A stretch of DNA of 23,616 nt from Apostichopus californicus (Eukaryota; Echinodermata; Holothuroidea; Aspidochirotida; Stichopodidae). Location: positions 1 to 23,616 of the forward strand of contig JAIPMN010003528.1 in the NCBI GenBank assembly GCA_020650975.1, in the 5' to 3' direction. The translations under genes and the position numbers were made by a program. This document shows, one piece after another, positions 10,401 to 22,400 of this stretch (position 1 is its first letter; each line of letters opens with the position of its first letter). The notes beneath the pieces are model-generated. The model was given only the letters and a program-made list of their open reading frames with translations, was not told the DNA's origin and made no database searches.

Positions 10401-13400
10401 GGAACTGATAAGTCTGATGTTTGAAGGAAACTGTTTCTAAGATCACCTTCCAGTCTTGAAATGACTTGAGTCAGTGACTAGACTCGAGTCAGACTGGAGT
10501 CAGACTGTTTTTAATGACTCTAGACTTGACTCAAGTCTTTTTGCATGCAAAAGACTCAAATTGACTCTGATTGGTTAAGGTGAGGTGAAAAGACTTAACT
10601 CCACTGGGGTCATTACTTGTTGCAACTTGATTTGACTTGACTCTCTCGCTTTGATGACTAGACTCCACCCAATTCACGTCTTCAGATCTGGTCCAAACAG
10701 ACCAGTCACTCCATGTAGGACTCACACAGAGACTGGACTCTGACTTGGGCTTACTTGAACTATTTAATAAAGACTAGAGTTGACTTGAGACTCAGTTCTA
10801 GACTTGACTGCCTAAGGCCTCGACTCAACTAGATAATTAACAATAAGGGACTAGATTAGGACACTGCCACGTACCAGAGGTTGACTTCCAGGTACATTAA
10901 GAGTATTGAATCCTTGGCTTGGTAACTGACCAGCAAAGTTCTTGATCCTTCCAGCAAACCATTCCTACAATGAAGGGAATCACAATAGTCAATTCTATTG
11001 AATAGAATAGCTGCATTGGCTGTCAAAACAAACCTGGTACAGGATACTTAAACGTAGAAACATGATATACACGACGAGAAAAAAATTGCCCAAAAATACA
11101 AGATGCATAGTGGATTTAGTAAGTAGAACCTTATCATTTCATAATTATTTTGTATGACAGATCAAATTTATTATGGTGAAAGTTGTTATGAAAACAAATC
11201 AAACACAATACATCTACTGACAGGTTCTGTAAATATTAAAGCAATTCGAGGAGATAGTTCATACCAGGCTCTCTTGTAGGTTGTCCAGTAGTTTTAAAGA
11301 ATTAACTTCCAGGAGCACCTCATGCTTCTGAGGAGGTTTCTCTCCTAGATTGGTAATTAAAAGTTCTGACTCCTGAAAGAAAAGGAAAAGAAAAGAATAA
11401 CCCTGAATTTTTCTTAGCAAAGAGAATGAAAAAGTGATTTGTAAATTTAAGAAAGTCATCGAGTCTTTGAAGATCACACTGCAAAGGAAAATGAGCTGAA
11501 CAATGGAGGAGATGAAGCATAAATGTTTAAATATACCTGACCAATTTATTTATTTTGATCTTTCTAAAATATTTATTGGTAAAATAACGATCCACTTTGA
11601 ATTCTTCCAGACGAACCTTTTCATTTCTCTCTCTGACCACTTCCATGGTATCGGGAGTGTTGTCCGTGGTTTCTTTGCCAGCTTTCCGATGTTCTTGGAG
11701 GTTGTCCCAGTTAGGCAGGAGTTTCAGGCATTGGTTTATACCTTCGTCTTTCACCCAGCTGGCACTGATAATACAGCGGTCTTCTGGTTCAGGTTGTACT
11801 ACACCTTTAAAAGCAATAACAACGGAAGGATATCACAAGCTGCTGTCCGCAGATCTCTACAATCTAAAAATTAAAGTTAAAGGTTTGTAGTCTTCTACAA
11901 GGCCAGGACCTTATCACACAACTTTGCAACGTTTGAACGCCCAGGTCATCAATGACTTGTTACACCCACACACTTATGGAGATGTGACAGTACTGATACA
12001 CCTACATGTTTTAGTTTATATTATTATATTATTTTTTTATAGCAACTTACTCTGAAACTCAATGTATTGTTATGTGGAAACAGGAGTTGCAAGGATATAA
12101 GAAGCCAGAATACTAATAGAAATGATTGGTCATCTCAGCAGACAGGTGCTATCTTGAGAGAGGCGGGTGTATGCAAAATTAAATTAAAATTGTGTTTTAT
12201 CATATTTTTTCGTTATTGATCATATTTATATCATATTTCATATTTATCGTTATTTAATACAGCAAATCCAGACTAATTGGGATGTCTGGTTTGTCTTTTA
12301 TCCTCATTCTACAAATTTTGATTACAAGATAAAAAATATTTAAGCAAACTTCTTCCAGGATCACAGATGACCAGGAGGAAACCATTCTCTCGTACTCACC
12401 TCTGTAGGTCGCCACGCAGTTATCTTTATACTCCTTTAACATTTTCACCACCATGGCCAGGAGTTGGTCAGAGTAAGCTGGGAGAGCTGTGATGAGTTGC
12501 TTCAGGGACCCCACAGCCTTATCGACTCTTACCGCAGAGGCCAGGATAGGACAGGGAGCACCTAGAGACTTCTGAGTGACACCATCGACTAAACTCGGCA
12601 TATTTTCACCATCTATTGGGGAAGAAAGAGAGAAATTAATTTAACGTAATTTTAGCGATTTTTTCTGTCTTACCTTACAATCTAACATTAAATTGTGTGT
12701 TTATATCTTTATTGCTTGATCAACATAAGACAAGGCTCACTTAGCCAGCAAACGTAAATGAAATGAAAATAAGTGAAGACAGCAATCAGTTACCGCATAT
12801 TTAAAACTGACCGTTTTGTCGAGGCTATTAAGCAGCACTGACGATTCTTAAAGGACACTGACCGATGAATGAATCAAGAGTTTTGGAGAGAAAAAATAGG
12901 AATCTTAAATGAAACATGAACTGCATCAGTTGAGTTCCAGAATTGTGTTCTTTCCAAAAATTAAAAGAGCAAACGGGTGCGCATAACGGAGTATCACATA
13001 AGGACACATCAAAGACTTCTTTTTTTATTGGGAAGGGGGGGGGGTCTTAGAAGCTGGGCTTGATTGTGTAAGGTGACAGACTTGACAGTTAGAGGCTGTA
13101 ACACCATGTCATGAGTTTTCATGGTCAGGTATGACCAAGTCACTTGACTAACTTTTACAATTGTGAACAAACATTGATAGTATTACTGAAGAAGCATGTG
13201 GTAGCACAAAGTAGACATGCTGTTGACAAAGTCTACTCTTCATTAATAACATTTGTAGATCTTTGGGTAAATCAACATTGGGAATACTTGCTGGGAAAAT
13301 ATGAAAGAACCTTTGAACAGGCATAATAAAAGTTATTGGCTAGAATAGGATCCAAATTAGTAATTTAGAGGTTTAAAAATCCTGTTCTCTACCTTTAGTT

Positions 13401-16400
13401 ACTTTCTTGATATCTTTGTCAATCTCTGTCATTAAATGTTCCAAAAAGATATCCTTGATGAAGTCACTGACGAAATCGTGTAACGTACAATGTTGCCTGA
13501 AATGAATAAATGATAGAGAGAGGCTGATAAAACTCTACCTGAGATAAACATACAAAGTATCCTGAAATGAAGAGAAGAAAGGTACTAAATTCCCTGGATG
13601 AGTTAATCCTCTGTGTAAGATAAGTAATATGTTTTCTGAGTACAGAGTTGTGATCATGAAAGATCAACTTGCCAGCTTTATTAAAGAAGACAAAAGCAAT
13701 AACCCTACCCATCATCAATATGTGATAGAATAATTGGCAGATATGAGAAAATTCAATGTTCTTTCACACACAAGGCTGAGGACTTGATCAAGTACAAATA
13801 TGACATCATCCAGCCACTTATGCTTCAATACTTTACATTTTTTACTATTTGTTACAAGGATTAATTTCTATATTTGAGATGGGTTTTGAAGATGCTGCAT
13901 CTAAATATAGAACATGACCAATAGAGATGGCACTGGTTTCAGGGTCGACAATGTTAATAACATTCTTCTACCTTGAAAATATGACAAGCAAAACAAAGAG
14001 ACAGTAAAAGGTATTAGATCCTAGTGGCTTTATGAAATCACAGAATTAATAACATGATAACTCCCAGATATGACTATTAAATTAGGATATCTCCCAAACA
14101 GAACAAGATTTTTCTTAGCTGTTGGTTAGATTTTGTATCTCCTTTAAGAGGGATAGAATTCAACTTACCTAATTTTTGGTAAACATTGGGGTACCCTTTA
14201 ACGATTGCGACGCAATATGACAAGTTAATGAGATTTCCAGTACATGCTACCATTACTGCCATAGCAAAAAATCAACTTAAATATTTGTCAAAAACAAAAG
14301 AGGAAGAATGTACAATATCAAAGGTAGCTCTTACATACAGCTTGCCCCCTCCCTCCAGAAACAAATCATCATTTCACCTCTGTGAAACAATAACAGAGCT
14401 TGAAATCAAAGATCTGATTACGGCTGCTGGAATTACTGGATATATTTAATGATGATACCTACCCCTCTGGCAGTGTCATGGAGAATTCTATATCCTTGAT
14501 GAATCTGTTCAGCGGCTTGAATATCACAGTTATGTTGTGGATGCTGGGCTTACATAACATCTGCTCCTCTCCCTCATCCTCTGTCTGTAACTTCCCACCC
14601 TGTGATGGAATCGGTAAAAGAGGGATTTTTATTTCTCACCTTCAATGATAATCTACTTGACGCACAATTATTTATTATTTTAACGATGATCAGCAAAAGA
14701 AAAGGAGGGTGTACTGGCATTTGGGAAATGCCAAAATGGCTTGTAGCTTAATAGACAATTATTTTTGACAATTTTGGAAGCCACTTCAGATGGGAAAATT
14801 ACAAATTGCTACTGGATGATCATCAACCCAGCTTACTTAAGCTGGCCAGAGTTTGAATCCAAGGTCTGCTAGATGGTAGATGTGGCCGCTTCAAATGCTG
14901 CAACGTTTATCCACTTGACCAAAGCACTGGTCTTTTCATTCACTACAGTGTTCTATACCGGTGCGAAAAATGCTTCTTGACCAGAAAGGTATATAGGCCT
15001 AGTCTCTCAAAGAACATGAATGAGAAAAGGGAAACCTGGTTTTGAAATAGAAATGAGTCTGAGAGATTAATTCACAGGTCTGACTCAAAACACCCTCGAT
15101 GAATCGAAATGATGAAGAATTGAAACAGCCAGAAACAATCGGATCTGATGGGGAATAGGCTGAGCTGTATCAAAAGGGTACTGTTGGGGGAATTAGTTGG
15201 GGCTGGTGTATCAGGGAGGGGTACTACTTGGTAGACTAGGATTATTATTATTATTTTTTTTCATTCTTCTTTTCTATTATTTTAATTTACAGCAAGTATT
15301 AACACATTATGCACTATTTCATATTCTCTTTAACCCTTTCCTTTATGTCTAACTTCTTATAACTGCATCTTTTAGCTTAATATTACCTGCAGGGTTGACA
15401 GAATGACAAAATAAAGCAAATAACAAAAATGGCACTGGCCATTTTTCATCAATTGTTTCCCTCCGCACCCAAGGAACAGACAAACTCTCACCTCTCCGTA
15501 AAATTCCTGTTTCTGTTCTCTCATGTAGCTGGTCATACTGATGGCATGAGAAGACATCTCAAAGGTGAACAAGGGCATCCTCTGGGCTCTCATCGTCTTC
15601 CTCCTGCTCATGAAAACCCCAAGATCACTACCGGACAGAAAACCAAGAAAGACAACATTGACGTAAATAATCTTCAAAATAAAATAAAACTGTTAGCAAA
15701 GTGCTTATCCACTAGAGAGCCTGTGTAATAGAATGTGTAAAAGTTAGTTGGCCTGATCGTAGCAGGATCTTCTTCAGAGGCTGTCTTTGTCCTTCTCCAG
15801 GGCTGTCTTTGTCATTCTCCAGTTTATTCCCTACCCTGTTCCCTTAATCCTCTCTTTGTTCCTCCACTGTTTATCTCCTACCTCTCCTCTTCCCCTGTTG
15901 CTTTCTTCTCTCCATCCCTTGTCTACTAATCCCCTTACATGTATCTCATTGTGTTCACCTTGCTCATTAACACGTCTGTATTCTGTGCGTGTTTTTGGCC
16001 CTTCTGTTACTGTTACTTGTCATTTAGCCTCTGAAGAAGATCCTGCTAGGATCGAAACGTCCGGCCAACTTACTTTACACAGTAAATACTCTTCGCTGGG
16101 CTTACATAGAGAAACTCAAACACGGAATAGTCAGTCTTTAACCTCCAGAGCAGGAACATTCTCTCTATATTCAATGACTAAAATGTCCCCCAAATTATTA
16201 TTACATAGCTCTGACATAAATCTACAGATTGCATATTTTTTATCTGGTTTAGTCACATCTTGTGTAAAAGTAAGTTGGGCCTGACATTTCGATCCTAGCA
16301 GGATCTTCTTCAGAGGCCTGATGCTTTTGATCCTAGCAGGATCTTCTTCATAGGCTTCTTCAGCCTCTGAAAATGATCCTGCTAGGATCGAAACATCAGG

Positions 16401-19400
16401 TAATCCTTACTTTTACACATTCTCTTACACAGGCTCTTTAGTGGATAAGCAATTTGCTAACCATTTTTTGTTTTATTTTTTATTAAGTCACACCTTGAAT
16501 GCATTCACTTGTTTTTGGTTAAATCAAATCCCAGCTAAACAGAAGTTTCTGATAACGCATAACAGACATATCACCCTGCCCTACTCGGCCTCGCCAACCA
16601 CTTGAAGGACCAGAAAAAGGCCACAAAGTAACGTACCTGGCACTGACTTCACCGAATGCAGTCTCAGCATGCTGGACAGATGATGAGGCATTCTTCATGT
16701 CAAGGTAGCCAGATAACAGAACTTTTAACTGATTCAAGGAAATGGAAAAAGTAAATATGACTTCTTTGTACATATTTCTTATTAAAGTTTCTTAGTGAAT
16801 GTTTTAAAGTCCCAATACCGATTCAGAAACATTTTTAAGTATGTTTCAATAAATGATTTCCTAAGTTTCATGAGAGAGTTAGAGCATATTGTTAAGTCAA
16901 ATTTTAATTGCAATTTGATATCTTATTTGGCGGGCAGGGGGAGGGGAGGGTGTGGGAGTAGGTTAGATGGAGGAGGAGAAGGGAACAGATGAAACATTGC
17001 ATTACAAGCACTGTCATTTATCAAATTCTACGAGAGGCAAACATAATAGACAACAACATGAGTTATGTGGTTTTTATCGAGACAAGTAAATGTTAGATAT
17101 ACCATACATAAATCAGCCTGATAAGGGTCAGTCACTAATTATGTCATTATTTCAACACACCTTGCAGACTTTTGTTCACAAAAGGATTGCAAAAGATTAA
17201 ATGTATTGAACCAAACAATATCTTGTTCTCTTTGTCACCGGACCAATGTCCATTGTCTGCTGGCCAAGTGAAATTGGAAATAAGTGGAGAAACTAAGAGA
17301 AGAAAAAGAGAAAACCACTTTTGTAACTTACCACATTTTGTATTTGGCTCCAAACATCTTCCATGGAATATAAGTCTGATTCAGAGATACCCTAGAAAAA
17401 TAAATTACAAAAATTAATATTAGTCCAATTACAAGGAAACAACTAATTAATAACTATTCTGCCATCACCTTACTCATCTCTTCCATAGGATACCTACCAT
17501 CAGATATTCATGAAGAGAAATTATTCACTCGAGTTTCAGTTTCCTTGACAAAGAACGAGCACATTGTTATCCAAACCAAAACAATATTCCAATTCACAAT
17601 GCCTTCCTCCAGTTCACCCGAGCTCACCCCTCTTCCCAACCCACTCCTACCCCTCCCCCACCCTAGCCAGCTGTTTGTTGTTCGTAGGTACGATAAAGAT
17701 AATTAAAACATAGCCAGCATAAAACTTACTGACACCCTTTGTAAAGATCCTAATGTGCTCATGTGTGCAGCTGCTATACACTGAAAGTTATCAAACAGCA
17801 TATCAAGAAGATCTTCTAGTAGTTTGGGTTGGTTTTGTAGAATGATGGATTACCCACGTTGCTTTGTTGAAAACCAAAGCAAAGTTCCATCCCACAATGC
17901 CTTCCTCTGACTCACCCCTCTTCCCAAGCCTTTCCTACCCCTCCCCCTCCCCCACCCTAGCCAGCTGTGTATGTCAAATCATTCAAACATTACCAGAATT
18001 GAACTTACTGATACTCTTTGTAGAGATCCTAATGTGCTCATGTGTGCGGCTGCTATACACTGAAAGTTATCAAACAGCATATCAAGAAGCTCTTCTAATA
18101 GTTTCGGTTGGTTCTGTAGAGTGATGGATTCCCCACGTTGCTTTGCACTGAAGAGAAAGGAATAGATATGTATCATATGCACTAAAAAAACAAAACAAGA
18201 TATGTCCGAAATTAAATAACAGGAAAGACTTCTACTTATAGAATAAACTAAATAATATCAAATGCCTTGCCCCCTTCTCCCATTTCTTCCCCAAAAAACA
18301 TTCTCAATGTCTGAAAAAAAAATTTGTCAGTGAACCAGATGGTGTGGAAAATATCCAGTAACCTACCTCATAATTGGGGTGGTTGACAACTATAAAACTT
18401 TAAATCCCCACCCCCCCCCACCCACACCCTCCATTCCTCATGTCCATGTCATCTACCCCAATCTTCAAACTGCTGTCATATCAAGTTTACACAGTGAAAA
18501 ATTGATAACTTACTTCTGAGCAACTTCTGAAGTTGTTCTGTGAAGTATTTTTGTAAGTTCCGGTTGAATTGTTGACTTCAAGAACTGTAAACAAAAAATG
18601 AAAGCACTGACAGAAATCCAACATTAACAACGTAAGGATAACATTGGCTATCCACACGTATGAACGTAAGAATAACATTGAGCATCAAATGTGGTTGACA
18701 TGAGAAAATTACATGAGCGGCTGAACATTCACAACATGAGACAACAGTGAACATCCAACATTGACAACACTAAGACAACACCAAGCACTAATGTTACAAA
18801 ATTAGGCAACATTAAGCATTTGGTTGTAGCATCATAAGACAACAGTGTGCATCTAATGTAGACAACATGTTAAGGCAGCATTATCCATTTTTTTGACATT
18901 CTAAGACAAAATTGCAAAAGAAAAGATGAAAACAACATGGAGTATTCTGTTGTTTTCATAAGACAAAGAGTGTCCATTATTAATAACACAAGACAACTGT
19001 AGTCATGCCATGTTAACAACGTAACACAGCATTGAACACTGTATGTTAATAACATGAGCAAAACATTGCATATCTGATGGGAACTAAATATAAACAATAA
19101 TGAGCATCTGATGTCAACAACATGAAATATCAATAAACATCTGAAGATAACAATTTATCCCAAGTAACAAGAAAACAGCAATCTATGTAATATTTGCAGA
19201 TTGATATTGAGATATGAGACAACATTGTAATCTGATGGGAACTACATGTAAAATATATTGAGCATCTGATGTGCACAACATGAAATAACATTAAACATCT
19301 TATAATAACAATATATCACAAAGTAACAGCAGTTTATATCAAATTTTCAGATTGATATTTTCAAAAATTATCAAAACTTATAGTTGGAGCACTTCATTTT

Positions 19401-22400
19401 CACAAGTAAACACTTCTAAATGTTCATAGTCAAGTGAAGTTAGATAAATGTCTTACCTCTGTTCCTTCTGGTATTTTCTTAAGCAATGCCAGGGATTCCA
19501 CCAAGATTGCTATAAAATGCTCTACGTCGTGTTCCGCATCTCCGTTCAATTCCTCCGAGATCGGTTTGTTGAAATCCTCCACGACTGAGCTTGCCTCTGA
19601 TACCTTAAAGTTTCCTGAATTTTTTTTTTGGAAGCAAGATTAATCCGTCGTTAGTGTCACTGATAAAAGGTGGTTTTGTATTGCTTAACAACTGAACAAA
19701 ACATACTTTGAATGTAAAACTCTATGAAAACAAAAAATTTTGTTATTAGTAATAGCTCAGTCGTGTGTCAGGTACAGGACGTGTTCAAATTACACCGATA
19801 CCATCCCAAACTATCGACGTAAACCATCGTATATTTGCATACTTTATTTTAATATATGAATGCTCCAGATTTAAATATTATGTGATTGCAAGTTGACAGA
19901 AGGTTACTATTTCAAAGTTTTCATTAACAGAAGAACAGAATACAGTTTGGTACTCAAGGCAAGCAGTTTGTTTAGAGTTATCTTTATTGGTCGTTAAGTT
20001 GCACCCAGGATCGACACTTACAATTATTAACAAGTGACTCCATATGAAAAGTTGCTTAGAGTTCAGATAACCAGAAGTATAATGGGTAACCTTGGGACCT
20101 CGCAAAAAGCCAGAGAGCTACATAGCCTCGCATCTCCCATGATAAAAGTCTCGATCCATAAACTGCTTCAGTTCTACAAGTTCAGTTCACATGATATATA
20201 TGACGATGAAACTACAGTTCCTTTCTGTGCATTGCAACCTTAAGCAGCATTAGACTACTTCTTTAAACATCAACATTAACAGGTTTCACACCTTCCCAAT
20301 ATCACTTCAAAATCTCAGAGGGATCAAAATTGGAAACTTATAGGGCCAATGATTATGCCAATACACAAGAGTACAGTAGTCATAAGTCAGTGGACTATTT
20401 TCCTAACCCTTACGTTTATATCCTCGTTTTGAGCCCCTTCTTCCTGCGGCTAGATCCATCAAAGCCTGCTTCTGTAAGAGTCTGGGGGAGACCTCTTGAC
20501 CGGAGCTACGCAAGGATCCCCCTCTTCCGAATGTGGATTGGAAAGTTCGAGATGACTTCTCATAGAGCTGTTTGTTCAATTCTTGAAGCAGTGTCCTGTA
20601 TAAAGTCTGCAAGACAACAAAAACAGAGTAAGCTATGCTTGTTTTTAAAGAAAGACCTGAAATTGTGAATTTCAGCTGAAATCCAGAAGTCAAATATAAT
20701 GTTACTCATTAGTGAGTCAGACCCATAGCCCATGAGAAAGGGACTACATGAGAGACAATGGGGTAGGAACGCACCGGATTTGAGGATTTTGTTCTTCTTT
20801 AAATCCAGAATTTGGTGGCCAGATTTGGTTTAGTTTACATTAGAACTTTAAAACATTTTAGGGAAACCCTACAAAAAAGGCCTTCATGAATTGCTTTTGT
20901 GTAAGATAATACATTTGTGTAAAAAATTGTCACGGCAACGAAATATTTGAACCACATGGATTCATTTAAGTTCAATTGAAGATGAAGTCTTGTAGGATGT
21001 ATTAGACTGATCCGTTGCAATCTTACTTGATTGAGTATCAGGGAATAATTTAATATCCAGCAAAATGTTATACAAAATGGGCAAGATGCTATACAAAATG
21101 GGTAAAATGCTATACAATTACAAATACATATAGCAGTTTTATTTTTACACAGTCTTACTTTGAGTATCCGGGAATTATTTATTATCCAGTATTGCATAGC
21201 AAAATGTTATACAAAAAGGGCAAAATGCTATACAAAATGCTATAAAATAATAAATACATATAGCAGTTTTCTTACCCCTGGAACCATAGCATTTCATAAG
21301 GGACCAAATTCAGAGTGTTCAAAATGGCCACACAAAATCTGAACACTAAATTATTCTCTGAGACTTATTCAATGGCTTTGGTAATAGTGCTGGAAACTGG
21401 TGACCGAGTGCAGAATCAATTGACCACACATACACTCACCCTATACGATACATGTAGATGTGTAATGTTATCCATCTTTACAGATCACGGTGGGGTAAAC
21501 ACTCACCTCCTTCCTACTCTTCATCTCCAGGCCAATCTCTGTGAGTGCCTCCACTCCCTTCAAATCTCCATCTAAGTGGGCCACTGTCTTTGTTAGCAGC
21601 TCCGTGGCATGGAGGTACCTCTTCTCTGAGACGTAATGATTCATCTTTTGGGGAGCACCTTTAACTTCTTCTCTGTGAGTTGATGCCAAAAAAATTACAA
21701 CGTGTATTAATATAATTTTTTTTTTTTTGGCCTTTTTGCAAAGATAAAGTAAGTTTGTTCTGAAAGAGTGGTCTTGCAAGTATGATTGATGTTAATGAAT
21801 AGAAGAAAAGCTACTTAAATCAAATGGTTGTATCATGCACATGTACAAGGTTTAAAATTGATACTCATGTCTCCTATTTGTAATCTGGGTGATATGTAAT
21901 GATGATAACAATGTAACAGACTAGTGATGCAGTATTACTTAGAAGTGAGGACGCCCTGAGGCAGAATGTGTAAACTGGAATAATGAGGACATGAAAATTA
22001 TCCACGGGAAGGGAGCATAGGGGTGGAGTGGGGGCAGGGCCACCCAGACAGGGGGATAATGAGTTTTCAGTTCTGTCAGGCTCTATGGAAGGGAGAGTGT
22101 GGTGGTAGAGAGACAGGTTACAGAGGAGCAGATTACCTTCTTTTTTACACTAACTGCAAACAGATAAATACAGTTAAACCTTTAACTAAATCAACGTGGA
22201 ACTGTCAAAGAAGTAAAAATTCTACAACATTACCATTTTCTATGCATAGTTGATCTTAAATGCAGATTTGATATACTAGAATTCCAATCTTAAAACAGTA
22301 CTCATGTATTTAAAATTGACTGGAAGAGTTGTCCTAAGAAACACCAAAAATGACTAAATCTGCTCTGAATGCAAGACCAGAGAATGATACATCGTTCATG

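Larger units (their letters stand above)
17570..18150. repeat. Segmental tandem duplication containing exon V7 and intron flank
   Basis: Two units of about 280-295 bp lie head to tail, roughly 17570-17868 and 17869-18150. Both contain CACAATGCCTTCCTC near their left end, then CACCCCTCTTCCCAA and CCCACCCTAGCCAGCTGT. These are followed by the exon (17730-17867 and 18009-18147). Offsets differ between flank (294) and exon (279-280), so small indels have accumulated in the intronic part. Confidence 0.9.

Noticed and set aside
11503-11890. Two overlapping plus-strand open frames of about 100-120 codons
   Set aside because: They are antisense shadows of EXOC4 exon V14 on the minus strand.
14077-14262. 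Possible extra EXOC4 exon ending in a GTAAGT-like donor at about 14162-14168
   Set aside because: The V11 and V12 junction already matches vertebrate EXOC4 without a gap, and the translated sequence has no counterpart in Sec8.
14838-14930. Functional tRNA gene
   Set aside because: A and B boxes are recognisable but acceptor and anticodon stems do not pair; a SINE remnant fits better.
15787-16284. 165-codon open frame on the plus strand
   Set aside because: It lies inside the inverted-repeat element and reads a CT-rich tract; no similarity to a transposase or other protein.
20330-20668. 112-codon open frame on the plus strand
   Set aside because: Antisense of EXOC4 exon V4.
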